Shown: positions 1 to 11,174, counted from the first letter of the stretch. The stretch: 64,000 nucleotides of DNA from Ophiobolus disseminans (GCA_010093685.1 MU006241.1:682001-746000); one strand, 5' to 3'. Notes: generated by a model from the sequence alone, not told the origin. A program made the numbers and translations.

Positions 1-479
1 ATCAACGATTGCTGCACCTCGCTTCTATTTTCATCATCATGCAGCTTGCATGCGATCAAGCAATGCCAGATTCGAAGAACAGACTGCACTCAACCAGCTT
101 CTCGAAGCTCGGCACCTGCAACGGCGGTATTGTGGGTTCGGTACAGCTTGAAGGCTTAGTTTCATCGTCTAAGTAAAGTCAGAAGCCAACCGGAGTGGTA
201 TTTCGGGCAGCCTTTGTGGGAATCTCCGTAGCAATAACTGCGGTAAGAGGTTGCTGTGGCGGATTTCATGGCCCTCGTGTTGATAACAAGCGGTCTACTG
301 TGGGAACCAACCGACGCCAGATTTTGGGGCCCAAACGGACATCGAGTATTCTGCAGATAGATAAAGTGCGCGCGCTCCTTCTTGATTAGCATAGTTGGGA
401 TCTATACTGCAAGAAACGTTCATCCATACTTAGTCACGGAACCCCTAGTACCATCGAGGCAACTTATCGTACCGCAGCA
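1..479. other. intergenic, left edge
   Basis: No gene is supported here. Short open frames occur on both strands around 160 to 390 but lack recognisable domains and overlap one another antisense. The stretch is probably the promoter and 5' leader of the membrane-protein gene starting at 480. Confidence 0.5.
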
Positions 480-1614
480 ATGGCACTAGTCAAGATTCAA
501 GTACAAAATAGCATGACTCCCAATCAACTGTTGTCAGTCTTCTCAAGCAACATTCTTTGCTTCGCCAATCGAGCTAATATGGGCTACAGTGTCTTGATTG
601 CAGCGGCGGCTATTGCCATTTGGTCCACTGTATCCTTGACCATTCGCATCCTCACAGTACTAAAACGTCGCTCCGGCCTGTACTTTTATTCCTTGATCGT
701 AGCCTCATGGGGCATAGCCATCCGGCAAATCGGCATTCTGACAATATATCTCGCTCCGAATTGTCCTTGGGTTGTTCGGCGAATGCTGGTAGAGACAGGA
801 TGGGTGGCCATGGTATCCGGTTTCTCCGTTGTACTGGTACGCAGCTTCTGTGTAATTTCGGGCTTAATGCTAACATGTCAACAGTATAGTCGACTTAGCA
901 TCGTCCTCCATAGCCAAAGCACGAGACGCGCGGTGCTTGCGATGATTCTCTTCAACGGAATTGTTTGGCATCCACTAGTGATCACAATCAACGCTGGGAT
1001 TAGATATTTGAAGAACACCGAACAGACAGATCGTAAGTTTTTATCCGCACATATCGCAACGATTGGGATCATGACTAACGCGCTCAGGGATACCGGCGTG
1101 GCAAAGGGTTCATGACCCCATCGAAAAGATCCAAATCATCATGTTCTCCGCGCAAGAAATCGCAATATCCTTCTTCTACGTACGCGCCGCGTACCGATAC
1201 ATCCACAGTGGGTTCGCAAAGAAGGATAAAGTACGAGGGGCAATGTGCCTCCTTATACTTGTCCAGATCGTTATCATTTCCTTAGATGTGACAATCGTTT
1301 CGTTAAACCTTTTGGGGTATTTGAGGTTGAAGACGTTCATACACAGCTTTGTGTATGTTGTGAAGCTGGAGTTGGAATTTGTAACGCTCAACCAACTTGT
1401 TGAGTTCAGCAAATTAGGGATGACGGGTGCTTTGTCGTGGAACACAACAGCGGTGGATGCGAGCACAAGGGGTGCGGGTGATGACCCGAAGACTAAGACT
1501 GGAATTGTTGTCCATCAGCGGGACTCGGGCGTGGATTTGGAGCCTTGTGCGTCGAATACTTCGTGGGGCACGATCGATTTCATCACCAAGCCTGAACACT
1601 TAGATTTGAGATGA
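480..1614 (+). CDS. DUF7703-like fungal integral membrane protein
   Basis: A three-exon gene encoding about 343 aa: exons 480..836, 885..1032 and 1088..1614. The first intron (48 nt, GTACGC..ACAG) leaves the frame open if retained, but splicing it joins SVVL directly to YSRLSIVL, restoring the conserved helix. The second intron (55 nt, branch ACTAAC) joins EQTDR to IPAWQRVHDPIEK in frame. The protein has about seven hydrophobic helices in the first 260 residues and a hydrophilic tail of about 80 residues, presumably cytosolic. The pattern (RGLYFYSLIVASWGI, GWVAMVSGFSVVLYSRL) resembles the fungal DUF7703 membrane family, which has no established function. An alternative start at Met11 is possible. 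Family assignment is from memory of the motif, so moderately certain; the gene structure is firm. Confidence 0.75.
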
Positions 1615-1790
1615 CGCGGTATCTTTGCGAGCTGATTCCATAGGTGCATAGGCGCAAGCCGTAGCGGTGAGGTCAATAATTCTACAAACGAGTTTTTAAA
1701 ACATTTATGAATGCTCTGGTCTGCGTGAGATCACACCCTAACTCCCACTTTGAAAATCAAAATTATAACAGCCACATTGGTCGGTTCTTT

Positions 1791-4700
1791 TCACGTGTAA
1801 CAAAGATTACGGGGCGTACTTCTGACCCACTCACGGCCTATGCATGTTTCGAGACGTTTCGAGGGGTTTGAGAGATGATCGATAGACTTGCGTTGCGACG
1901 AAGGGTGCAATCTTTGGCCACAATCGAAGAGGCAATTTGAACAGTACTCGAAGTTCTCGGCTCCACCATTGAGCCTTCTCTTGGTAAGTCGGGAAAGCCG
2001 GAACAAAGCCAAGCTTCTGACTATGTCTTGGACAGAGATAGTGCAATAAGACCCAGAGAGCTGGACTTTGATCTTGAGGTGCTGTACTTGGAAATATCCT
2101 TCAAACTTTGGAGTAGTCTTGTAGGTTCCCAATCTCCAATTAATATTTTTGGACTTGTTGATAAGTTTGCCGTCTTCTGGTCGCATGTTGTACTTTAGGA
2201 CCCATTTGATCGTCCGTATGACGAACTGTTGCACCATCTGATCGCGCCAGAAATGTGGAACGAGACGGTAATCTGCCTTGAGCACCTCTTTACCAGAAGC
2301 GATGATGGGGTGATTGAGCGCTTTGAGCGCTATGTCTTTCACTACCATCACGTCCCATTGCGTGTCCGTCTTCGTCAGATCCATCGCATGGATATTTCTC
2401 CCGAGAATCCCTTTGGCGACGAGGCAGCGAAGCTCGTGGTAAAAGCCATCCCTTATCTGGTACCCAATAACGAACTTCTCTTTAGTATAGATAAGTGCTT
2501 GTCGGTCCCCTTACTCCTCATGGTCCCACAGCCATTCAAGTAAATCAGGTGGTTCATGCCCCGCACAGATAAGATAGTATATTGGGTTTCGTTTGTCGGT
2601 TGGCAAGCAGGGATTGAGTAGTAGACGACATTGCCTAGCAATAGAAGTTGTCATCAACTAGTGCTACTATTTTCTATATCCCCGCTTGCCTGATACCATT
2701 CAAGAACTCCTGTGCTATATATCAGGTTGCGGCAGCATCCCACGAAGCCTTGTGCTAGAGCAGGTCAACAAATGCGCTCCCGGATGGAGACATGTTAGTC
2801 CAGACAGTCTTGAGATCTAGTGACTGCGTGCCCGCCAGGTTAGAGCACACCCTGCATAAATGTAGCAAGTCAACGATGTTGCACTTAAGAATAATGTGTG
2901 ATTGGTCGACTACAAGTCGAGTCTCGTTGCGTAGGATCCGCCCAAGGCCATCAGTGTCAATCTTTGGGCGGTGCCATTGGAGAACAAGAGCCTTCGATTC
3001 GTTAGAGCCAAGTTCGAGCAGCTTTGCTTTGTGTTGGGCGAGTGTGATCCCGCACGGCTGCATTCCTCCATATGATGTCTTGACACAAATATGGGTCCAT
3101 GCGTATGCAAAGACTCCTGAACTGAAGTTGATTGCGTTCTTGCTTGCTAGCCCTTGGGTAATATCGTGAATCGTAGAGAGGTGAGGGTAACATATATAGT
3201 CATAATGTGCCTTTGAACCATTGGCAAGGTTGATAATTGCACACTCAAAGGGAACGCCAGCAAGACCAGTTCGGGTATTTGTTAAGCTTTCTACATCTAC
3301 AATCTAAACGTTTGCTGGGTTCTGCTCAAGCTTCTTTAGAACAGATGTAATAGCCTTGTGGTGTGTTCTGCTCAAAGGTAGTGCCCACTCACCTTAGATG
3401 GTATTACGGATAGAAGGCTCGTCTTGAGTTGGTGGTTATTTGTTAGCACCAGGAGCCGATTGAGGTGTTTCTGACAGAGGTCAATGTTGGGCAGCATTGG
3501 CTCAGTGCACTCATAGCAGATGCGACAGCTTACAGTGCCATCGACCAGTTTTTCAACGGGAAGGCCTGAGGGCGTTGGTAGAGGCGCCCGTAATGGGAAT
3601 CTCTGCTATATGGTGTCGAGGGAGACAAGCTCGAAGGGATTCGTGGGCTCACGCTTCCATCGGATGTGGACGCTAAGGCGGGTGACTTCCTGTATGAGGG
3701 TCTCAGGCTTGGTGAAGCGCTGCAGTCCTTCTGTGAAGTTGTTTATGCAATCAGCCTTCCCCATATTCCTTGAGTGTCCAAACATTGGCATCTTGACGCG
3801 GGTGTTGTTTGCGAGACGCGGGCGTAGGAATCATGTGTCTGCAAGCACGCGTGGTTGAAAGATAGGATTGCCACTCTTGTAATCCGCAGAAGCAATCAGT
3901 TGTCCAGTCGCTCTGAATGTTGGGATTAGGAGAATGGTATCTGCAACCTGAAGGAAGGGAAATCCGGTGAAGAACTCGCCGAGCTTTGGGTCGGTGGTCG
4001 AATCCCAGGGCTGTTGTTTTGGCGCGCCATGTTGAACATATAACGGTGCGCTGCGGGTACCAACTACGTCAAGTGCAAGTGACAGAATCGTGTCTTCCCT
4101 GTTTGGAAATCGTATCCATAACGCGAAGTGTGTTGGTGCGGTGACAATGTTTGAGGTGTAGGTGTTGTCTTTCTCTGGCAGATGAGAGAAGTCGTTGGCG
4201 GAAGAATGGTATCCAGGTTGATTGAAGACGACGGGGAGGCAGATATGGAGCTGTGTAGGACGTTAGTATGTGCAAATCCTAGAGACGATAGGTCAGGACT
4301 GGACGCTTACATGTGGGTTGGAGCGGATAATCTCTCCAGCTATTAGGGCTACGCCTTCTTTCCGTGCCTTCGTCACATTATATATCTCTGCATTCCGGCG
4401 CTTGTAACTCTCCGCGGTGACTAGCGCCTCTTCCTGTGATAGAGTCCTATGCTAATCCTCTTTCTGGATGTCCGAGAAGCTCAGATAGAAGCCTAGAAAG
4501 CCCAAGGACACCAATTGGTGGCGCGGCGCTTGGTAACCCCCGGTATGCCTGGAAGATGAAGCGATGAGCGAACTCTTTGTCGATATCCACCGTCTTCTTA
4601 GTAATCTGGTGAGGAATATTTGCGTGGTGGGGCGTAGTTCCGTCTATATTATTGTCTGCCTTCTTGTACAGCTTCACAGTAGCGTCCTCGAGTGGCATAG

Positions 4701-5412
4701 TAGCACAGATACTCTCTCGTCCCCTTGGATGGAGTCGATGGCCACTGAATGATCGTCGTTGACGCCGCCGTTAGGTTCCACTTCGACTACAATATCCTCC
4801 CCCTGGCTCATGATAGCGTAAGAGTAGAAGCTGTAAATGTCTAGGCGGACTCTAGCGGGCGCCCTCTGGCACGGCTCTTGGGCTGGAGCTGGAGATTCTG
4901 CTTTAATCTCTGGGCGGATACGCACAAGGTATCCTGAGCGACCTTGAGATAGTGTACGGTCTTTGGGTGAGCAGAGGTTGTTGGACAGACCTTGAATGGC
5001 TTGGAGTGCTGGGGTGCAGTGCGTACGTTGGTCAGGCGTGCGGAAGTTTGTGGGTGGGCGGAGTTTCGTGGGCGCTTCCAGGTTGTTGTGAGCTGCAACA
5101 TCTCCGTTAGTATAAAGTTTAGAGGTATGACATATGGATGTCTGTGCCTACCTGACGGGCGGACACTCTTGAGCTGTCGTGAGCTCAGTACTGAGTCTTG
5201 GTTGATGTGTGCGCTGAGGTGTGCTGTCTAGCTGCTTTAGGCGGGGGCTTCTGATTTGCCGCGAGCTTGAGGTTGATGGGTATGGGAGTTGACCTCGGGA
5301 GGTTTGGCGCGTCTGGCTGGTGTACAAGCGGATAGTCCTGAGTAGTCGCGTGCCTGGGTTCTGATTGGGATGTGTTCAGAGGGCAATTCAACGCAGTACG
5401 TGGAGGAGCCAT
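1791..5412 (-). pseudogene. decayed gene with DEDDh exonuclease-like domain
   Basis: A long minus-strand coding relic. From the ATG at 5412 a proline/threonine-rich N-terminus is readable, then blocks with good coding character, two intact-looking introns (about 4251..4310, GTAAGC..ACACAG; about 3335..3393, GTGAGT..CTAAAG) and many breaks. The best frame has stops at 4452..4454, 3831..3833, 3606..3608, 3304..3306, 2755..2757, 2722..2724, 2674..2676 and 2635..2637, plus frame changes near 4450 and 4700. Every stop is one C-to-T or G-to-A change from a sense codon (CAG, CGA or TGG). Behind the stop at 3304 lies IVDVESL (Exo I, DxE), later NIVDLLHLC (possible Exo II), and after the stop at 2755 HKASWDAAAT (Exo III, Hx4D), the DEDDh exonuclease order. 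A Cys-rich patch (CRICYEC) precedes it. Parent function is unknown. It could instead be a badly resolved multi-exon gene, but that many stops argue against it. Confidence 0.55.
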
Positions 5413-5436
5413 GGCTTAGCGATTAAGCGGTTTCGT
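5389..5436 (-). repeat. 48-bp shared leader/start segment, copy A
   Basis: This 48-bp segment matches 6530..6577 at 43 positions. It contains the start codon and first eight codons (MAPPRTAL) of the pseudogene ending its 5' side here, plus 24 bases of leader. All five differences are transitions, and in this copy each is the T or A state relative to a C or G in the other copy. Confidence 0.8.
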
Positions 5437-5500
5437 CGTCCGCAAAAAAGAACCGAAACAGGCATGGCAGGCGTGGTGGCCGAAACGCGTCTCTTCTAAG

Positions 5501-5632
5501 GTTGATAAGTCGCGAAAGCAGGAAATAAGAAAAACTATCCTGTATATCTACAACGACTTTTTAGAATTTAGAACAACTTTTACATACGTAGATGTAGCCG
5601 CCGAGGTTTGCCTTGTTTTCGGCCTTCACCCT
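5501..5632 (+). repeat. diverged copy of the 12.35-kb MITE family
   Basis: The stretch from GTCGCGAAAGC through ACTATCCTGTATATCTACA to CATACGTAGATGTAGCCG aligns in the same order and orientation with 12351..12485. Many differences look like transitions. The 5' terminal motif is recognisable, while the 3' terminus is shortened and no clean target duplication is seen. It lies just upstream of the pseudogene start at 5412. Boundaries are approximate. Confidence 0.6.
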
Positions 5633-5718
5633 CAGACCAACAATGTCGGCTTCACCAGTAAACCCGCTTGTCAGTTCTCGCTGGCACGTGTGTGCGTCCG
5701 ATCGTCCCAATGTTGCCA

Positions 5719-6553
5719 TCAAACGCGAAAAAACGACCGACGATAATTTCCAGGGTGCAGGTGGCCTGTGTATCTACAGTTTCTCCATTCATCGGACGCT
5801 TCCGCTCTTTCATCCTCCAGCTCTTCTTCTGTTTTGCTCTGTACCCCAACGAACACCACAGGTCCTGCCCTCCGGTACTCCTCCGGGAGCGAACCGGCCG
5901 GCATATGCAGTTCCAAGAAACCGTTACCGAGACGAGTGAAGTCAATCTTGCGGCAGCGCTCAGCTTCGGGATCCCATGCATTGACTTGGAGAGGTGACAA
6001 TGACGCGAACTCTGGGGTCGTGAAATCGAATAGTCAGGGATCTGCAGACGTGCCATGAAAGCGGAATTCCGCCCCGATGTCACTCTTGGTTGGACTCATG
6101 TATTCGTCAAGATATTCTTTGCCGATCATGAGCTCACCAGTCTCCCATTCATCAATCTTATCGTCGATTTCGATAACTGCATTCAAATATGCAGACGAGT
6201 AGAGCTTCTACTCCCTACTTATGTTGTGCAATGGAATCCTTTCGCTGCGCTGCTCGCACACGCGAAGTTTGTTCTTGGCTGCTCGAGCCTTGTCCTCCTC
6301 TCTGGCTTCCGCATTCCTGAGCTCTGCGATATGTTCTGCGAGCCATTTAGCCTCTTCAGAGGCCCCGCTCTCGCCCTCGTTCTCAGTCTCGCTGTACTCG
6401 TCACTTTCCTGTTCTTCTTCACTTGGATCCTCTTTGGTGTTGCTGATTAGCATACTCCAGCTGTTCTCGTTTGCTGCAAATGTGAGCTGATGTTCGTGAA
6501 AATATCAACACTATTACATGCATACCAATCAACGCGGTACGTGGAGGAGCCAT
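5719..6553 (-). pseudogene. acidic protein gene with in-frame stop, sharing MAPPRTAL start
   Basis: Minus-strand gene starting at the ATG at 6553. Exon 1 is 6553..6526; a 52-nt intron (6525..6474, GTATGC..TTGCAG) joins it to an acidic exon (SNTKEDPSEEEQESDEYSE, then an Ala/Arg/Glu helix). A 42-nt intron (6218..6177) is inferred next, leading to IIEIDDKIDEWETGELMIG. A TGA at 6034..6036 then interrupts the frame, which carries on with good coding character (DFTTPEFASLSPLQVNAWD, later GPVVFVGVQ) to a stop at 5719. The TGA is one transition from CGA or TGG. An unrecognised intron or alternative 3' exon could rescue the gene, so it may be live. No known domain is recognised; the charged helix could be a coiled coil. 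Confidence 0.45.
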
Positions 6554-6577
6554 GGCTTGGCGGTCGAGCGGTTTCGT
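6530..6577 (-). repeat. 48-bp shared leader/start segment, copy B
   Basis: Partner of 5389..5436, holding the start codon at 6553. After codon 8 the two genes diverge completely, so the identity is limited to the leader and the first codons. This copy keeps the C/G state at all five differing positions. Confidence 0.8.
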
Positions 6578-7441
6578 GTCTGCAAGAGTCAAACAAATTA
6601 TGTTGTTGTCCGGCCCCGGGGAGGAAGGCAGGCTAAAACGCGTGGCGCGGGGCTTTAACCAAACTGAGTTAGTTCTTGGCTTCCGATGTCACTACGTCAC
6701 ATAATTCTCCACATTTCCGCCTTACAGATGGCTGTATTGTCAACAAAGACCTCACTGCTAACATTCCTTCCCCATTTCTAAAACAAATGAGCTTTTGTTG
6801 TAGTATCCTGTCCTCACATAACAAACCAGGAAATCATTTGTTCTGTCTACATACTCCCCCCCCTGCAATTTTCTGCTGCCGAGGTCGTTTCCAACCAAAG
6901 GCATTGCGGGGTTTGCTCACGTTGCGGAGTGCAGCAATAACCTATATCGACTCGGGCCGAACCTACCTTACAGGTCTCCACGTGTTCATGGCAGCTAACG
7001 GAGGCTTGCGCGAAGTAGAAGGTCAGCACTCGCATGCATTGCTTCAGTCGGAGGCGTGTCCTATATTGGAAGTGCGTGAAGAGTGTCCGATGCGCTACTA
7101 TGCAGATCAATATGGTACATCGACGACGATTCGGGGAATTGCAGCAACGTGAACTACTCGCTGGCGATCATTGGAGGTTCCCGGTTTTGACGCCGTCATG
7201 GCGTTCTTGGAAACGGAGAAGTAAACAACACAGTTAGGCGCACCCGAGAACGGGAGTATTAACCAGAAAGAAACCCTTTTGGCTCGAGGCACCCTTCATC
7301 TGAAAAGGAGAGATCTACAGTATAAGAGCAGTAACAATCCACAGTTGTCGTTGTTCAACCACAAAGCACCGCTCAGTTTTACACTTCGTCTTTCTTAGTC
7401 AACAACATACAATCGTTCCAAAGATCCCTCATCACTTCAAA
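6578..7441. other. intergenic; cutinase promoter region
   Basis: No supported gene. An open frame of 158 codons at 6676..7152 on the plus strand has no recognisable domain and an atypical Cys/His/Pro composition. The part next to 7442 is C/T- and A-rich, typical of a fungal promoter and leader. Confidence 0.5.
7321..7326 (+). promoter_or_regulatory. TATA-like box of cutinase gene
   Basis: TATAAG, 116 nt upstream of the cutinase ATG, followed by CAAC- and CT-rich leader sequence. Position fits a fungal core promoter; assignment is by sequence alone. Confidence 0.4.
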
Positions 7442-8254
7442 ATGAGGTCCTTCTTCCAATCTGTACTTCCTCTTACCCTGCTACTCACCAGTACTTTATC
7501 CGCACCAACACCCACACCTGCATCAGCAGAAGGCGCCAGCTTCCCAATAACTGATCTCATCGACACTGATCTTACTGTTGATGAGTATGCCGCACAACTC
7601 GAGAACCAGAGCCTGGAAGAGCCTGCGCTGGCCAAGCGACAATACAGCGGTAACACCTACAACCAACTGACTGATGGCACACCGTGCCGCGATGTTACCC
7701 TGATCTTTGCGCGGGGCACAACACAAGAAGGCAATGTCGGTGCTGCCGGTACGGAAGGGCCGGTCTTCTTCAATGCGGTCGCTAGCCGCCTTGGAGGCAC
7801 ATCTCGACTGGCCATCCAAGGTGTGACTTATCCCGCCTCAATTGGCGGTTTCCTGGCAGGAGGCGATGCTGCTGGAGCGACGACGATGTTCAACTTGATC
7901 AACCAAGCCGCGTCGCGTTGCCCATCGACCAAGATTGTGGTTTCCGGTTACAGCCAGGGTGCCCAGCTTGTGCACACTGCGACGCAGAGACTTACAGCCG
8001 CGAATGCCGCAAGAGTTGTAGCAGGTAAGTGCCACGGATACAGAGCTTTTGGTTTTTGCTGACGTTGTGTAGTGGTTACCTTTGGCGACGCAGACCGAGA
8101 TGAGACGTTTGGTCTCATCCCCACATCGAAAGTCCTAATAATTTGCCACGAGGGCGATACCATCTGTGACAATAACATCATCATTACTCCCCAGCACAGG
8201 AATTACGAGATTGACGCTCCTACTGCTGCAGCATTCGTTGCCGCACGAGTTTAG
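7442..8254 (+). CDS. secreted cutinase (serine esterase, CE5)
   Basis: Two exons, 7442..8024 and 8073..8254, separated by a 48-nt intron (GTAAGT..GTGTAG); 254 aa. Cutinases hydrolyse ester bonds of the plant cutin polyester outside the cell. Residues 1 to about 20 form a signal peptide, and a propeptide follows ending in the dibasic KexB-type site Lys65-Arg66. The nucleophile motif GYSQG places Ser171; Asp223 lies in EGDTIC and the catalytic His is probably His236 (QHRNY). Four cysteines (82, 160, 219, 226) match the two conserved disulfides. Length is slightly above the 210 to 230 aa typical of the family because of the propeptide. It stands alone with no linked cell-wall genes. Expression is probably inducible by cutin monomers, as in relatives, but no specific site was identified. 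Confidence 0.95.
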
Positions 8255-9018
8255 AGGATATTCGCGAAGGTCTCCAGGGCTAGCTCTCCTTCCGTTCTAT
8301 CTAGACCACGAACGTTATATGCTGTCGATGCATACAATAGGGCAGATGGAAAGTTTGCTGGACCACTTTGTAGCTTCTTGAGTTTGTGGGTGTATACGAC
8401 AATATTATTCGCCCCGTTTATGTTATTACTTTCCAAGTTAGCATCATTTGATTCCATAACATCGCGAACAGTCTAACATTCTACTAACACAATGAGGACT
8501 TACGGGGGACTCTCAATAGGGGCGATCAATCCATGAATGTGCGCAAATTTTCATCGTGCCTCGGCCTCCTGAGGTCGTTGTTGCGAAGGCTTGAGCAGCA
8601 AAGGCCAATCGGATGGTGCCGTGTACCGATGTCAAGCGCCTGTAAGCTCTTGAGCATTGGGAATCTTCATTGATGATGAAAGAAATTTCGTGTCACAGAA
8701 AGGCGCAAGGTGCGCGCAGTGGCTCGCCCGAGTCAGGTAGCGCGAATGTCGTGCTCGGCCCACAGCTATTCGAATCCGAACCATTGCCTCAACACCATCG
8801 CTGGGAAAATTTCGGTAGCTAGGTTTTCGGGATAAGCCGAAGTATTTCCAGTACTTAGCGATGTAGTTCCAACTCCCATGATGTTTACCATCTTTTTTTT
8901 GCGATTCCCAAACTTTCACTATTTGTTGACCACCTGAAGTTTACCTAGGTGTACCCAGGTGTAGGCCCCACCTAGAGCACTCGCCCGTCATCTTCGCACT
9001 GTTTGTTAACATTTCGTC
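8255..9018. other. intergenic
   Basis: Cutinase 3' region and the promoter of the transporter gene at 9019. A 95-codon minus-strand frame (8632..8919) shows no domain and is regarded as chance. Confidence 0.5.
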
Positions 9019-10389
9019 ATGTCGACCTCCTCCGAGCCTGCAGGTTCTGTAATCGACAAGCGCCAATCATTCTTCCGATCGATACCTTTCCAAATTATCA
9101 TTGCGTGTGGAGTCTCCTTTACGGCTCCCGGCATGTGGGATGCCCTCGGTGGGCTTGGAGCAGGAGGAGCAGCTGAGCCGTATGCTGTATCCGCAGCTAA
9201 TGCTCTGGTATATGGCCTCTTCTCCGTCGTTTGTGTTCTGGCTGGAGCAATCAACAATCGCATCGGTCTGAAGTATGGACTGGCACTCGGCGCTGTGGGT
9301 TATCCTCTCTACGGAGCAGGCCTGTTTTGTAACAATGTCAATGCGACTACCTGGTTTTTGTTATTCGGGAGTGCGCTTTGCGGAATTTCAGCTGGGTTCT
9401 TTTGGGCTGCTGAAGCTGCCATCATCATCGGATATCCCTCGCCCGGCGATCGCGCGTTCTATTTGGCCATCTGGCAGACGGCAAAAGCTTCTGGGCCAAT
9501 CGTAGGGGGCGCTATTAATCTCGGATTGAACGCGAACAGGCAGACTGCTGGCTCAGTCTCCTCGTCGACATACATCGTCTTTATCGTCATTATGTGCTTG
9601 GGTCTTCCAATCGCGTTTTGTCTCTCTCCAGCACACAAGGTGTGGAGGAAGGACGGCTCCAGAGTGGTAACCTCAAAGGCTGACAGCTGGGGAAAAGAAT
9701 TCCAAGCTGTTGGGAAGCTGTTCATCAGTCGAAGGATCCTACTTCTGCTTCCAGCGTTCTTCATAAGCTACTTCTACAACGGCTTTATGAGCACCTGGTT
9801 GACGACATACTTCACTGTCCGATCCCGCGCCTTTTCGAGCTTCTTCACCAATTTTGCCGGTATCTTCAGTTCCTTCATCATCGCGGCCCTGCTCGACAAA
9901 CAATCAATATACATCAAGACTCGCGCGCGGATCGCATTTCTATCCATCATCACCATTCTCACCGGCACTTGGATCTGGGCTACAATCCTGCAGAAGCAAT
10001 TCTATGACATGCCTGAGCCTCCTGTCCATGACTGGTTCAAGGGCGGCTTTGGAAAGAGCTATGCACTTGTCTTCTTCTGGCAGTTCGGCGGACAAGCGTT
10101 CCAGCAGTTTCTGTACTGGCTGGTTGGACAATATGCGACGGATCTGTCGAACTTGAGTCACACCACTGGCATTCTGCGAGGTGTAGAGGCCCTGGGCCAG
10201 ACGGTTGCTTGGGCGATGCAATCAGAAGGCGGAGCCAACCACTTCGTGAGCATTGGTATTAATTTTGGCTTCACTTTGCTCTGTGTGATTCCCACATGGA
10301 TTGTTCTTTCGGAGTTGGAGGGGAGCCATGAAGTGCGTGTCACCGAAGAAGAGGTGAATGCGAACACGAAGTTGGGCAACCAAGCTTAA
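9019..10389 (+). CDS. UNC93-like (DUF895) major facilitator transporter
   Basis: Intronless, 456 aa. About 11 to 12 hydrophobic segments span residues 20 to 430, with short hydrophilic ends. The first helix carries GVSFTAPGMWDALGGLG, and GAVGYPLYGAG and FWAAEAAIIIGYP follow, all characteristic of the fungal UNC93/DUF895 branch of the MFS superfamily. These proteins sit in the plasma or organelle membrane; substrates are generally unknown in fungi. The start at 9019 is supported by the short Ser-rich N-tail ahead of the first helix. It lies 785 bp upstream of the isocyanide synthase on the same strand, so it could export or compartmentalise that product, but this is inference. Confidence 0.88.
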   Translation: MSTSSEPAGSVIDKRQSFFRSIPFQIIIACGVSFTAPGMWDALGGLGAGGAAEPYAVSAANALVYGLFSVVCVLAGAINNRIGLKYGLALGAVGYPLYGAGLFCNNVNATTWFLLFGSALCGISAGFFWAAEAAIIIGYPSPGDRAFYLAIWQTAKASGPIVGGAINLGLNANRQTAGSVSSSTYIVFIVIMCLGLPIAFCLSPAHKVWRKDGSRVVTSKADSWGKEFQAVGKLFISRRILLLLPAFFISYFYNGFMSTWLTTYFTVRSRAFSSFFTNFAGIFSSFIIAALLDKQSIYIKTRARIAFLSIITILTGTWIWATILQKQFYDMPEPPVHDWFKGGFGKSYALVFFWQFGGQAFQQFLYWLVGQYATDLSNLSHTTGILRGVEALGQTVAWAMQSEGGANHFVSIGINFGFTLLCVIPTWIVLSELEGSHEVRVTEEEVNANTKLGNQA

Positions 10390-11174
10390 AAGCACTTGAA
10401 TGCAGCATTTGAACAACATAGATGTAGCTGTCTTGTAACAATAGTAATTTTCAGTTGGAAAAGTTGGCGACGTGATGTTTTTACATCTTCTCGGGTGCTT
10501 CTGAATCCGCACGAGCTGAAAAGTCGCTCTGCAGGAGGCTGGAAATAGCTCACGTATACCCTGCATCTCAGCAAGCCACCACAGGTACCTAAGTACTTTT
10601 CATTAGCTGATAGTCCCACCCGTGGAATCTCACACGCTTGTCACGCCACATGGCATCTCTGCGAGGCCCAAGATGTTGGTTCAGGCGGGCCGCTTGGGGC
10701 TGCACTTCAGCCTCACACTAACCCCACCTTCCTTCAAAACACCACCCCAGATGAAGAACTCCACGGCGCTTGCCTTGATGCATTACACTTCGCGCTTCGA
10801 GGCATGCGGAGACTTCTGCCCATGTGCTTTCTATGAGGAAGCTTCTAAGCTCGACGTGGACGCATATTAGAGGGAACAGCAAAGGTGAGGCTTCAGGGCG
10901 AAAATAAGCGAGCAGGGAGACATGCATTGGTGTTGGTTTTAGCTGCACCTCAGCACAGAAGGAGCGAGCGCCGCTTCAGCTTCGAATTGCATCTCTGAGG
11001 CTGAGCTATAGCGTGGCGCCAGTTCCAGATCCTTATATGCCAGTGTTCCTCTTCGAAATTCTTTCCATTACTTGATCCATCTCACGATTTGCGTCGCCAA
11101 CTCTCGGCTATCCTTCGCAAAACACGCGCTATACGAATCGGACGAGGCCGATCAATCCACTCCAACTTGACGCC
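10390..11174. other. intergenic; isocyanide synthase promoter
   Basis: No supported gene. The last 140 bases include CTTATATGCC and a CT-rich leader running into the ATG at 11175. A short plus-strand frame at 10622..10870 has no recognisable domain. Confidence 0.5.

Noticed and set aside
6676..7152. Plus-strand ORF of 158 codons upstream of cutinase
   Set aside because: No recognisable domain, unusual Cys/His/Pro mix, and it falls in the likely cutinase promoter; treated as chance.
8632..8919. Minus-strand ORF of 95 codons
   Set aside because: No recognisable domain or splice partner; between cutinase and the transporter.
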